Origin: Copromyces sp. CBS 386.78
Taxonomy: Eukaryota > Ascomycota > Sordariomycetes > Sordariales > Sordariaceae
Direction: 5' to 3'
DNA length: 64,000 nucleotides
Assembly: GCA_030685235.1 (NCBI GenBank)
Contig: MU839096.1
Location: 248,001 to 312,000, forward strand
The notes below the pieces were generated by a model. It saw only the letters and a list, made by a program, of their open reading frames with translations. It did no database searches and was not told the origin of the DNA. Of the stretch, positions 33,501-47,084 are shown in pieces. Numbering within the stretch: the first letter of the stretch is position 1; every line of letters starts with the position of its first letter. Position numbers and translations under genes: made by a program.

Positions 33501-36500
33501 GTTGTAAAATTGTACGGATTGTCATAGGTGATGCGGTGAACCTCGAGTGTCGCTGCGAAACACAGCACTGCATCCCTCGAGAGCGTGGGTGAAAGGATTT
33601 GTCCTTCTCTTGAAGAATATATGTCCGAGGAGAAGACAAAAGCTGGCAATGTATTGCTCAGTGCTCCTATGCACATGCATATGGCGTATTATGTCGAGTT
33701 GGTCTCTGCCTTCTTTTCCTCCTTTCTTGTTGCTACTTGAGTGGTTAGTATCTATCAGGGTATTTCCAGGGGGTACAGAGATCTCTTGACCAGGCTCTCG
33801 GGTACCGTTACCCTACAAGCCGCCATTCGACGATTCTTTGGATAGTTGTCCACTGAGAGCCGCCCCATCAAGTTGTTAAAAACCCCCGAGGCAGTAAGCT
33901 CTCGGAGGGAAACAAGGGATATTGCAGCAAGGATGGCGGGAAGGCTAGCTGGGCCCTGGGTCCTTGCCTGGTCTACCTGGGTCGGCTGGACTGGCTGGGC
34001 TGGGGTCAAGCCCTTCAAGGACATGGAACTGTTGCGGGATCTAGCGATATCCGTCTGCCATGCAAGAAGACATCTAGGTACCGTAGCAGAAAGCAGTCTG
34101 TATATCGGCGGCAGGAGGCATTGAAATGTCCCATGAGACGCCTTGTAGATGTTCAAGACCAACAGCTCGTGGAACCACACGCGGAGCCCTGGTCCTTCCG
34201 CAGAGTAGAGTACCTCGAAGAGCATCTTAGGGGGCACCACTGTGTCGCCATTCATTTCGGGGGACCTGCCCAACAAGCCGGAATGATGTCAGCTTACCTG
34301 GCACCGAGTGTAGCGAGTACCGGTAGACGCAGTGATGGGACTATTCCGCACCCAAAGGAGATCTATCACCTTGCTTATCCGCTTCCTGAGGCGACAGAGA
34401 AATGACAGCTCTCAGCCCTTCCAAGGCCGTCCTAGCCGGGTAAGGTCTGCGCAAGGAAGAGAGTGAGTTGTGCTGCTGCCGTCTTCTTGCCTCTCGTTCT
34501 GACGATTATTGTTCTGGATTACAGACCGGCCGCTAGGTCCCTGGCGACTGCATCGTACATGCAACAGCGCGGAGGAGTACCGATGAATACGGAATACGGA
34601 CGCCGAGTTACCGTCACTGAGCACAACCATCAAGGTGGGTGGGTCGAAGACGAGGATCGAATCTCGAGTGATGAGTGGTGACGGCAAATTGGGCGGTGGG
34701 GGTCTCGGTTAGGGTGGTCGGCGTGCGAGGGTGCAATAGTCGAGGGGGGTCTAGCGTGATGAGCGAGGTTTGTTGTGCTTGTGTGCCCCAAGTGTTTGTG
34801 CGAACAGAAGCGTTCCGCCAGATTGGGGAAATGAGCACCAGAGACTGCCTTGGCCTGATTGATGGAAAAGCAAGAGAGGAAGGATCATCGTCGCGTCGCA
34901 GTGACGCTATTGAGAACGGCCCACGGTTTCATTGCTTTCGGTTTCGAGGTGGGTGCAGAAGAGAACAAGAGCGAGCAATCCCATCAGTGCAGTGGGGATG
35001 GTGGAAAACGGTACTAATAGCTAACAGATTCAGCGTAACGGAACAAAATTTATCACGTATTTTACCGTAACTATACGCTGTATGCAGGTACACCTTCACT
35101 TCTTTACCAGTGTCTGTCTCCCTTCTGACCAAACTTCCACAATTTCCCTCCCAGCCTTCTAACTCGACTCTTTGCCGACGACGCCGGGACCGGTAACGTA
35201 AAGGTGTACACCACGCTCATTCTCGTACCCTTTCGGACCTTGGTGAGTCGTGCAATGCCAGCCTGTGCAATACTCCGATGGCAGAGCATGTGATCGTATA
35301 GGAAATGTACCAGCCAATTGGTCTGGTCTCGTCGACTCAATGACGAATCCATCACGTACGGCGTCGGGTACTGGGTGCTTGGTCACCAATTGGCCCAAAG
35401 ACGACTGCGTGCCTACATACGGAAGAGATACGTACGTACGATACAGTAGCGATTCTCATAAAGTGGGAAATTGAACCGATACCTCAACTGGAACTTGCTT
35501 GCCGAGTATGAGCGGTGACGGATGCGTCGCTACCAGCCCCGGCACCAAGGACGCATCACGTTGCATCCGAACGACCACTAAAGACACCAAGAAACTACTC
35601 CGTGTGGCATAGCAAAACCACAAAGTCCAGAGTCCTTCCACTCCTTCCTCGGCACGTAACGCTGGCGACAAATAGCAGTCGAACGACGGGTCATCCGTCT
35701 TATGCAAACCAAGCCAAGCGATAGGACAACAGGTGAGCAACATGTATGTTCTTGACCGCCATTACCACCAGAAGGCCTAGATGGGGGAATGGGGTGTTAA
35801 CATGATTCCAAAGTGGAAGCTAATTCCTCCTCCGCCAGCAGACTATCGGACCTCAAGTGGCAGCCAAAAACGGACAACGTACGGAACATGGTATGTCTCA
35901 TACGGTATCAAAAACGCTACTGAAAGATACAACCCTGGTTTACGGTCGGATTAGGAGTAAACTTTCCTCTTCGTCACTCTGGTCAACCAAGCCTTTCCTC
36001 CGAAATATCATCCGATTGATTCGTGGGAGATATTATTTCAAACACGTGAACAATCCAGAAACACGAATCGAATCATTTCGAGTTTCCTAGGCCTTTTTCT
36101 TGTTAGCCTTGGCATTCCTCGTTTTGTTCCAGACAGAGATGCCAGAGCAGGGCTCACGGGGGAAGCTGGGATGCCAACACGCCTTTCCCATTCCCCATCA
36201 TCCATCCTCTATCCCCAGTCCCACGCTGGCGTCCATGGATGCCTTTCATGGGTACTCTCCATGTCTTGTCTCCATGCGTTCGCTTCAATGGTTGCCCTAT
36301 CACTTCTTCCCCTTGCTTTGGCTGCCTTTGGAACCATGCTCAATCCCAGTTGACTGTCCAACCACCCTGCTGGTGTGCCTGGCAGACAACAGCTGCCGGC
36401 ACGTCTCTTAATGTAATTTGTTCCTCTTCACCCCTTTCTTCCATCACACCCTTTCCAAACGTCTCCAGGACCAGGGTAAAGAGTGCCGGATTGCTCGGAT

Positions 36501-39500
36501 TGCATGGTCCAGTACATGGGGGTGTTCCTTGCGAGCCAGCCAACATCCACCATGCCGCAACAATTCCCTGACAAGCACCGTCTCGGGGCTTGTCTACCCC
36601 AAACTTCGAAGAAGCTTCAGAAGCTTCCATCGTAGGGTTGCTGTACCAGGAAGCCCAGGGTCCCTGCGCCGGCTGGTGTTCCTCCACTGGCTGTCTACGG
36701 TTGTCTTCCTCCCAAGCCTAGTGTAAGCCGCTCAACGGTCGCGAACAGCTGTATCCTTGCCCTGGCCTTGCCCTGGACTGCGTCTTTGCAGCCTGTTACT
36801 TGGGAATGTCCCCAAAAGCCTACCCTGAACTTCAAGCGCCATCTACAAGATTACGCGATGTTGGAAAAATACCGGCTATGGTTACGGCCAGGCACGACTT
36901 CCACATTGTCGCTGTACAATTCATCCTTGTCAGCATTTGCCCTGCTCTTGCACCTACACCTGAGTTGCCGTGGATAGGTGTGACTCGGATGGAAGCGGAA
37001 ACTGCATGTTATAACTGTTCTGTTACGACACAACATCGCAGAGGGTCTGTCTGCATATCAGTGGTCCGCTCCAGCTGTTAGTGATAGCATCCCTGTCCCA
37101 TTGCACGCGCGTGCTTTCGAGAGCTTATCCCTAACACATTCGATGGCAAGCTGTTTGTATTCCGCGTTTTGTGTTGCTCTGTTGCCGCCGAGGACAGTCA
37201 GCCGCTGCTCATCTTTGTCTGACGATCACGACGAACTTTGTACCTCTTTTCACCCGTGCTCTCGTGTCAAATACACTACACAAACCTAGGACGCTTCTAC
37301 TAGGATAACTTTGATCTCGGCGAGTGTCACTCAGACCACGCACCTCCTGTCCTATCGGTTGTTTGAGCCTTTACCCCTCTCAGGTGGACATATAGCATCG
37401 CGTAATTTCTCGGAGCAATCTGCCTAACGTACGGGCTCGTTGCCCTCATCCAAACTTGAGCGTATCTGTGTGTACACTACTCCGGTCGTCGAACGACATT
37501 CGGTCTCGAACCGAGTAGCTGTCAAGCCAAGCACAGAAGAAGTGATGAAAGGCTTCTGAGGAGATCGAATGTCATTCCAATTCACGTGTTCGCGTCTAGC
37601 AGCGTGTCTTTACTTCCCCACAGACAACCCCTGTGGGAAGGAGCGGCTAGGCTGCAGGTGCAGGTGCCCCTTGCAAATTTGGATTATTGGCGCAATTGGG
37701 GACCGGCCGGCGATATTTGAAGAAGCCACTTTTTTTCCTTCCTCGGTCTCATCTCGACGCGTACCTCAAGCTTCAACTTTTGTCGCAGACGTATTCTTCC
37801 TTACACCAGATTTAAGTTGCAGAGCTAGAAACAAGAGTCAAATCTACCTCCAGGACCATCGGGGCCAAGCGCGCCTCTATTCTATCGAACCATCCCTCTC
37901 GGCCCCTCCGCCTTCTTCAAACAACTTCCCAATCTTCGAGACTACCGACTCACCACTAGGCAAAGTGAAAGGAGAAACTTAGCCAGCGTTGTGCTTCCAC
38001 CCCCAACCAACAACGCTCGTCTTCTTGGCTTCAATTAGCACTTTCAGGTATCTTCTCCAGGTACGTGATGTCAGTTGCGACAAACTTGCGTTGCGATGGC
38101 ATATCCCGGCTGTTGTGCCTCTTTCTGTGTTCCGCCTGCCACTGTTGTTTCCTACTCAAACTCTATATGCGCCCGGGCGCGTCTTACACTATCCCACCAT
38201 CCCCACGCTCACAATTGCGCACCCCCGTCTTCACTCGTCGTCCAGACACGACCTGGAACCTGGCTGTGCTTGTAGACGCCATTCCCGTGGCGTCTCTCCA
38301 GGCTCGGCGGCATGATGCTTGTCCCCAACCCTAATCCCGGCCCACCTGCCATGCCGTTCCGCAACCTACAAGCACCCCGTCGATAGCCCGGAAGCCCCAA
38401 CACCAGGTACCCAGCTTGCGTACATCGCGATAAATCCCATCCCCATGCTTTGCTCATCCACATGGGCATGTCTTTGATGTCATTTAATGGATTAGAGCAT
38501 CGCTTTGGGCCTCCGGAACCCTGGCGGTGTCTATAAACACGTCTTGTTCAGCATACTGATTTCTAACTGCCGTGTAACTTACAGAGCTACCAGCCCTGCG
38601 CCTCTGCGATCATCCTTGCTCCGCCCACGAACGGCCTCCATCAGAACTTGTTTTCGACGGCAACCCGTTGCCCGTAGTGACAGGTTTACAGAGTCGGCCA
38701 CTCAAACAATCATACAACAATATCAGCTCTACAAATTATCGCTTGATCACGTTCGCTCGGAATTGGCCCCATCACTTCGCTCTATACCACAAAATCCCTT
38801 TGAGGCGGCCTCTTCCGTAAAGAGTTACACCACATCATCCGCTTCTTTGTCCAGGACTTCCACCTGAGAACTGGTATGTCATTCTTTTCATCATCCATCC
38901 AGGTACATGCTGGTACAAGCTACTAGCTATTGACACCTGTACCTCTAAACCTGCACATAAACCTATGGTTCTCCATGAATCCACGGGCGATCTCTTCATT
39001 TGCTCCGGCCCAAAGAGTTCATTTTCGAACAATGCATGACTGCATCTTGAAAGCCAAGGACACAGCTAAATTTCGCTGACACTATGTTCTGGCTTAAAGA
39101 TTCCACGCTCCGATTTTGTGCAGGTAATTCAAACCCACAGCGGCCCCAAATCATCTGATACTCGGCCAAGGAGCCGACACGGTTCTGATCATCACAATCC
39201 AATATCAAGCATTTCCGGGCGTTGACATCGAAAGGTGACGTATTTGCAGATGTTAACATAAGCGTGCCAGGTGTGCAGCGCGTCACAGCCGAGTACAGAC
39301 CCCGGCTACCCCCAAACTTTCGTTGAAAGGTAAGGTACGAGGTACCTGTATGTAACAAAGCTCAGCGTCCACCTGCATGATAACCCTTCTGCCCTCGCAC
39401 GTGGCTGCAGCAGGGGCTGTCCACCACCACTGGCCCTGGCAGATTGCCCCTGAATTGGTTCCTCAGGTCGAAGCACGAAGCACGAATTGAGGGCTGCATT

Positions 39501-39605
39501 CAACCAAATCGAAGCAAAACAGACACTGACCTCTGTGGCCACAGAGCATTTACTTTGAGCGCCCATTTTCGACACAGAGCCGCCAACTCGAGACTTGCGG
39601 CATTG

Positions 39606-39645
39606 GTATGTGTGTGTGTGTGTGCCTCGTTTTTTTTTTTTTTTT
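39606..39645. repeat. (TG)n followed by poly(T) tract
   Basis: About nine TG units, then CCTCG, then a 16-T run. Simple sequence in the gene desert. Confidence 0.85.
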
Positions 39646-42600
39646 CCCTCCGCGCTTCTACACCGGCTTTGCGGTGGTCCCCATATTGCCGTACCGTTTT
39701 CTTGCAGGGGCTGCGCAATCCAAGGCAAAGCCGTTTCAATCTCGGCAACGTTCCAGCCTAGTGCCGCCCGTGGACATTGCATTGAGCTTGGAAATTTCGG
39801 TCTAATGTCCAATGCCGCTGCCACTTCACTACTATTTTTAATAGTCGAGAAACCCGCTCTTCAAAGCGCATTCACAACAGACTGTTTGCTAATGTCTTTC
39901 TTTCCCCAGCTTTGCTAATCCTCACGCCAAAGTGTAAGAGCCGTCTCCTGTCTCCTTGTCAACAAGTATTACCATCCGTGCAACCCGCTAAGCCAAGGTC
40001 CACGGCAAAGAAACAACCAGAGAACTGCCCAGGCTGCCCCTACATAACCTTGAGGTATCCGTTCGCCGTCGCGTCCTCCCGCATCTACTATCAGAGGATC
40101 CCTTCAGCTGCCTAAGGCAAGACAAAGCGTTGTGAGTACTCAAGAAATCCACCACCACACGCGGTCCAGCTGTCACCAGGCCGGTCGCTCAACATTCCCG
40201 CCTTTACACATCCGTTGGCAAGGATATCCGTCTGTCAACAGAGAGCACGGCGCCCAGGATGGCTTCCGACGACGGGTAGGACCATTTGTTTGGTTTTGTC
40301 CTCTTGCTAACTGTTCCCTTTTCTAGACGCATTTACCGTTGTGCTTTACGCAAAGGGTAAATCGCTAGTCATGGGATTGTCAATGGCTCATCGTCAGGCC
40401 CCGGGCCAGTATAAGGAAGAGCCCGGCCACGATTCGGTAAGTCACACTTTGCTTCGTCTTCACACATTTTCCGTCACAAAACATTGCACTATCCACCAGA
40501 TCTCGTAAAACGTGGCGCGCCTGGGAAGATGCCGTATTTCACGATCAGTGTCAGGCGTCAAGTGACGCTGTTTTGCGGTAGACTTTGCACCCCGACGTGC
40601 CCGTGGCAGGGGCTTCGCGCTGCACTCCCAGTATCATGATGTTAGATATGCGCGCAAGGACCGCCATCGTCGTGATAGACGTCGACATCGAAACATCAAC
40701 GTTTGAACTTCAACACACCCCTTATTGTTTTATTCCTTGTTACCTACACCGTTGCAAAGTTGCCGCATTTGGACAGGGGTCCTGGCCCAAGTCAGGTATC
40801 CCAGGATCACAAATGTTCCAGAAAAATCGGGTGCCTGTCGAAAGCCTGCTGGGTGCGGGTGCCATCGACTGCTGGGCAGGGCTTCTGGGAATTGCAGGGG
40901 GTGACTTTGTTTCACCACCAGCCAGGGCGTCGGGAAGTATGCGACAAGGGCTGTGCGTCGATGCCGGTTGCGCAGTGCGCTATCATCAACCCCGTGCATC
41001 TCTGGCCAGGCTCGGGTCTCACGTTTAGCCTTTTGCACTCCCATAACTTCCCATCACGAAGCGTGCTCTGCCGGGTTGGCCTGACGGGAGTGGTTTGGAC
41101 GAGTGCGGCGGTGGAACACAAGCCAGCGAGTCACCGCAGGAGGTCCAGAGCCGATGGTGGAAGCAGTACGCAAAGCACAGAGGCCGAGCTGGACGCTGTC
41201 GGAGAACTGCAGAATAGCGCAAATGTCCTTGGACAATTCGCGACCATTTTGCTGATTCTTGTCGGCTTGTCCGCCTATCTGCACCTTGCCCGCAAGCAAC
41301 GCATGCGATTTTGCACCATGCGCATTTGCCGGGTCGATGCCCACAGCGGATTCGCTGCTTGCTGAGTGGTACCTAGAACCCCAGAGAGTAGAGGTAGCCT
41401 TCTCGGTGGGGGTACCGGCCAGTGCAGAGTCGCAAACGCAGTACATTCGCAGTTTGACTGGAAGTCTTCAGTTGCTTCCTCCATACCTACCGGCGGTGTT
41501 GGTGGCTGGGAATCTCCAGCGCACACTGGCCGCCCACACCCCAGTGTCATTCACTCTCTGGCGACATGGCGGCCGCCTTATCATCAATTGGTTTTTTGCT
41601 CGGGGACGTGGTCAATTTACAATCCTACAAGTTGAGGGAAAAGAAGGTCCAGCGATCCGCTTCCCGAGACGCAAGCTGCGCCATCGCGTTCATCTCAAAC
41701 GCCTACGTATTAGTAAGTTCTCACACGTCTCGAGAAGCCTCGTGCGACGGTCTCGCCATGTCGAGCGTGTCACGAGTGGCAGCGCTTGGCCGTGATCGAG
41801 TCTGTTCAGAGTCATTTGATGGTGGAGCCTAGAGGCGATACACGGCCGAGTGGTCCCGGCGCTCTAACCTTCACACTAAAGCCTCTAGAGAGGTGGGGCC
41901 GGAGGGGAGCGGGCTAGCCAACCGTTGACAAGTCGACGCGCGACGTCGGGTCTTTTCATCCGCTTTTTTTCACCCTAGAGAGGTCCCACCGAAAAATCTG
42001 ACAAGGGCGTGATGGTTAACGGCGACCGACTGAGCGCGATGGATCACAATGGCACCAGCAGCCAGAGTTGCGACTCGTGCACCCGAGTCAACTGTCAGTA
42101 TCTGCCGCACATGGTGGACATTCAGAGTCTTTTTTTTCCGCATACGGCTGCAAGCGCAAGCGTGGTCTGTATGCTGTACGGCGGTAAAGCAGATGAAGCG
42201 GCCGGTGTCGAGAATTTGGTTCACATTGGTGCTTCGCGGCCAAGAATGGGCTTTCGGTCCAGGGCGACACCATTTCCGTTCCTTTGTGGCTAGTGGCTTT
42301 CCAATGTTCTCGAAGCCATCCAGGCCGATTCATCAGGACAAGGCCCCTCTTGAGGGTGACTGGGGAGAATCGAGAGGTGCATGGATTCTCCAAATGGTCA
42401 GTCGGGGCAGGGATCCGCGCGTGGGATACGGGACCCGCATGCACACCGCCCATCCTTGCCCATGCAACCGAAAAACGATGGAAGCAACGTCGAGAGACAC
42501 GCCAAAGACACCTCCAGTGAGGAACTCCAGTGAGAGAGCGCCAAAGTCACCAGATTCCTTCACCACAAAGCCAAAAGAGCCGAGTCGCATCCATCGAAAG

Positions 42601-43998
42601 CCATCAAAGTCGGTTCTGCCAGAGCGCCGCTAGGGGTTTGCCTCCAGTGGCAGTGGCTAGCTCCGATCACCGATACTTTGGGTGCTACTCGGCCTCTACA
42701 GTCTTTTGTATCCTCGCCGTCATTGGTCACTTCATCTAAAAAGCACTCGCCCCTTGTTCACGTTTTCAGACCATGCGTTGTCCTACCGCATCCATGATCC
42801 ATACACACCTTGCCGATGTCTTTTTCACCTCACCGGACGGCCTCTGGCACTGGGTGATGCTTGTGTCTCGTTCGGGACCGTCAACGGCGTAGTTCGCTGA
42901 AGAATGACCGAAATGGGAAGGTTTCCAATAGCTTTTACACTTTGACCGTGTGTCTATGCCAGGCGCGAGCAGTGAAGCCCAAGCGGCGCAGAGTGAATGG
43001 GCAGAAAATAAGAGCTGCTATGCACACAGTGCTGTACCTTACACGCCATCGGTACGAAACGGACGAAACGCTACGGTACATCTGTCAGTTACAAGTGCGT
43101 CTGCAATGCACCCACCCACCGTCTGCACTTTTTTTTTTTTACAAGCGCAAAATTAGACTGTGTCCGTCCATCAATTTCCCGCAATCTTCACTCGTCCATT
43201 CCTTTCGCTCCGGCCTTCACCTTCGGCCGTGGCCCACCTACCTGCCTTTTCCTCGACATCGATTCTGATCCATCATCCTGGATCCCCACAGTCGCGAGCA
43301 CTTTTCGCAATTTCCCCCTCACATCACCAGGCAGCGGTGTGAGTTCGCCGAACAAAACCATTTGGCGCACCCTTGCCTGATCCAGTGGACAAACACGCTC
43401 ATCTTTCCTTTTTGCGACCTCCGTCACAACAGTTTGGGTTAGTGTTTACTTTGGGCTTCTGCACTCCTGTCCGTCGGTCAGCCCGGGGTAGTGTTGCTGG
43501 GTGTGCGCAATACGACGCTGCTACTGAGAGAAACACAGTGGGAATCTCGAAACTTCGGGTGTTGATTCCGATACCTCGTCGCTCCACTCGTGGTCGCGTT
43601 GATCTTGGGAGCTGTGGGCTGCAAGTTCGCTGCTAGTTGCGGTGCCAGCCAGAGGCCCCCTGTCACGGTCGCAGAGACGGTCCCAGACAGTCCCCGTCAG
43701 TCCCAGTCCCCCCCCCCTTCAGCCAGAAAGCGTTCGGTTCGGATGCCGTATGGAAGGAGGGCCTTGTCCTACTACAAATCCCACACCAAATTCCCGAGGC
43801 TAGCCCGCCTCACCCGTTGATCCTCGTCGTCGCTTTTTTCTGACGGGGCCCCTGAAAAACACCAACATCCCCAGTCCTTGCAGCTTTCTTCTGGTCCTCG
43901 CAAAGAAAAAAAAATATCCTGAGACGCGTTCACCCTGCTCCAGAACACATGGTTGTCTTTTTTGTTTTTCAACATATGACCTTGTATTCTGGAATCTA

Positions 43999-46900
43999 AT
44001 GGTTGTCTCCTCTATGCAGCATCACCCCCATCACCAACAGCAGGGTCCTGTTCCTCCCCATCTACAACACTCGAGACCCTCGAGCATTGTGCACCAGCAG
44101 CATCACAACCAGGCACCTCAGCAACCGCCCCAACACCAGAGCGCCTATTCTTCGGGCCACTCTGTCTATCAGCAGCCGCCTCAGGCCAACAACACTCAGG
44201 ATCATCTGCCTTACTACCCGCATCCCAGTCCCTACAGCACCCCTGGCGCGACAAGCGGATATACATCCGCAGGTAAGTTTCTTCGCCGTCCTGACCCTGG
44301 CTCCCCCTCCTTCCCTCTTTCACGATGCTTACGCGATCCCGCAGACACCGGAGACATGATGGCTACGTCGATAAGGCCTCCCTACCCGCCCATGACCTCG
44401 TACCATACCCCTCAGTCGAACTCGCCAGCATCGGTCGCATCGCCTTCGGGGCATGATCAGCAAAGGAGCATCTACGGACAAGCCCCCTCGCAGCTACACC
44501 AGCAGTCCATGTACTATGGCGCTCCTCAGCACCCGCAGTACTCGTCGATGCCGGCGCAAACTGCGCCCTCGCCGTATGCGCAACACGCCCAGCAGTCCCA
44601 CCAGTCGATAGCCTCCCAGCCCAGCATGATGATGTCTCACACCGCGCCGCAGCACCAGACAAGCCACCAGGCGACGCTGAATGCTCAGACAGGAATGGCA
44701 ACGGTGAGCCCTCGCCAGGGCAAGATTGAGACTCAGCACGGCATGAACCATCAGATGCAGAGAAACAATGCCCCCGTACCGCTCGCTGGCGGCGCCCCGT
44801 CGACTACTCCCCAGAACGGCACGACACCCACTGGTTCTGCATCTGGCGTGAACCCCAACGCTGCTCCCGGCCCGATTCCCGCAACAACGCCACTCGTCGT
44901 TAGACAGGATCAAAACGGTGTTCAGTGGATTGCTTTCGAGTACTCTCGCGACAGGGTCAAGATGGAATACACCATCCGCTGCGATGTGGAATCGGTCAAT
45001 CAGGATGAGCTGTCTCCCGAGTTCAAGACCGAGAACTGCGTTTACCCTCGCGCGTGCTGCCCCAAGGAGCAGTACCGCGGCAACCGTCTGCAGTACGAGA
45101 CTGAGTGCAACACAGTCGGCTGGGCGTTGGCTCAGTTGAACCCGCCCCTCAGAGGCAAGAGAGGACTCATTCAAAGGGCGGTGGACAGCTGGCGCAACAG
45201 CAACCAAGATCCGCGACTCAGATCCCGCCGCGTGCGGCGAATGGCCAAGATGAACCACCGCAACAAGGCCGGTTCAGCAACCCCCCATCCTGCCCACATG
45301 GCCGGTCCCACTGGCCCTGCTGGCATCTCGACACCGGCAGCAATGGGCTCCAGCGGCGCTGCCGCCATCAACAAGCCTGGAATTAATAATATGGGTACGT
45401 CGATGCACCATCACCATGCCCACGATAATGGAAACGCTCAGGGAGGAGGAGACGAAGTCGGTATGTTTCACCAGATGGCCTAATGCGCGAGTTGTTGCGA
45501 TTCAGTGTGATACCTCATTTCAAACCGATTGTTTAAAACTGCGCCTGCCTTGTTTGGTTCATGCTATGGGTCTTGGGATATTCTGTTTTTGTCTTTCTCT
45601 TTCAGACTTGTTATATACCGGCTCGCCAACGCAAGCTGGCGAGCTCTGCACTTGGGCGATACTGGAGATCTCTGGTATAAAGAAAGATTTGTACATTACG
45701 ATAGTTGCGCGTTTGCTGTTGTTTAGTTTGTTTTGCTGGTTTTCGGTCGTCGTTCAATCGTCTGGCTTCTGGCAAACGTTTTGCATTGCATTTTACTTGC
45801 AATCGCATACCCATCAGCATCGCTTGTCACATTTTAACCAACACCATCATCACCCACACATCTACTTGGCCCTCTGCGAAACAGGGGGGCATTCCCGAGT
45901 GGCTGGAAAGCCCCGAAATTGCTGTTACTTTGTCTTTACCGCGCATTGCCTGGGGGTTGTTACAGATCTGCGAGTTGACGTTGCCGCGCTGGCTTTTGGT
46001 TTGAAACAGCATCACACTCAATCGCACTCTCGAGTTGCAAGGCTAACTGGTCCATGCCGTCGGGTCTGGCCTATCCAACACTGGGATCAACACGCTAACT
46101 CGTATTTATTTGCTTTTTTAGGCGATGGTGAGTACGGTGACGACCAACAGCACCACCACCACCATCATCACCAGGCTCCCTCCCAGGGTAGTTCGGACGA
46201 AAGACCAGCCCAGGTTTTCTCCAACCACGGCTCGTATCCCAACGGTGCGCCATACGGTTCGTCCGCAATGCCTTCGATCCATGACACCCTCAGTGGCTCT
46301 CCGCATGCCAGCGGTGCCGGTCCTGTCACCGCTCGTCGCACAACGACCCCCGGCCACGGCACCGCCCGTGATGATGAGCCCGAGGACCTCTTCCCCGACA
46401 TTCCCGAAGCCAAGAAGCGCAAGTTCATTCTGGTCGAGGACAGCGACAGGCACAGCCGCCTCCGCGTGAGAGTCACTCTTGACGGCGTCGACACTCGCGA
46501 GATTCCCGACAGTTTCCGCAAGGGCGCCAGCGTTTACCCTCGCTCTTACTTCCCTCGTGAGATGCAAAGCCCTCCTCCGAGCGCCACTGGCAGCAAGTTC
46601 TTTACCGATGACTTGAGCGACGTGGAGGATGACGGTACTACCGATACGGAGGGCCGTCGCGCAGCAAGGGGTGCCAAGCGGAGCGGCAGAGTCATGGTCA
46701 AGGTCCCGATGGGCGAAAGCCAGGAGGGCGAGATTGCCATCCCCCGTATGAGGAAAGCGTTCCGCGGAAAGGAGGTTCGGCTCAATGACTTGGGCTATCG
46801 CATGGCCTGGCTCCAGAGCAGAGTATTTGCCGGAAGGACGGTATTCTTGCAGCGTGCTTGTGAGTCTTTCCTTTTTACGTTCCCTTTCATTTCATTTACT

Positions 46901-47084
46901 GAAAGGTTACTAATAATCGCCACCCTGCAACACAGTGGACTGCTACCGCAACAAGACCCGAACCGCCATCGAAGGCATGATGCAAGACGTCAAGACGGCT
47001 GCGCCGCACTACGAGACCCGCGTTGGAAAGCGCAAGTGGAACGAGCGCATGCGATACGGCGAGAAGAAGGAGGAAGAGTCTTAG
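43999..47084 (+). CDS. acon-3: Medusa-family developmental regulator (MedA / acon-3 / Acr1 / Ren1)
   Basis: Homologues control the switch to conidium formation (Aspergillus MedA, Neurospora acon-3, Magnaporthe Acr1, Fusarium Ren1). Exons are 43999-44272, 44345-45460, 46122-46859 and 46936-47084; 758 aa. Introns are 72, 661 and 76 bp, all phase 1 with good sites. A Gln/His/Pro-rich N-terminus (to about 270) is followed by a conserved block at about 280-395 (GVQWIAFEYSRDRVKMEY; CVYPRACCPKEQYRGNR; GWALAQLN; GKRGLIQRAVDSWRN) ending in a basic SRRVRRMAKMNHR. A His-rich linker leads to a second related block at about 560-715 (KKRKFILVEDS; VYPRSYFPRE; TVFLQRALDCYRNK). KKRK is a likely nuclear signal. 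The start is uncertain: CTCCTCTATGCAG at 44007-44019 could be an acceptor, or ATG 44014 the start, so an upstream coding exon is possible. Family assignment is from recalled similarity. Confidence 0.83.

Larger units (their letters stand above)
26868..43998. other. 17.1 kb gene desert upstream of the MedA-type regulator
   Basis: No ORF here shows a recognisable domain. The longest (220 codons at 40703-41365) lacks an ATG near its start and lies where several frames are open together. Contents seen: an 11-bp tandem repeat at 27456-27543, a moderately AT-rich pocket at about 27570-27730, a GT plus poly(T) run at 39606-39645, and pyrimidine-rich leader-like sequence from about 43130 to 43990. 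The right end very likely includes the promoter and long 5' leader of the downstream gene; the rest is unexplained. Confidence 0.55.

Noticed and set aside
33755..34276. 173-codon minus-strand ORF in the gene desert
   Set aside because: Some stretches look protein-like, but there is no recognised motif, no supporting splice partners, and ORFs of this length are common here by chance.
40703..41365. 220-codon plus-strand ORF with a hydrophobic beginning
   Set aside because: The first codon is TTG rather than ATG, the next ATG is far inside, several other frames are open over the same bases, and no domain is recognisable.
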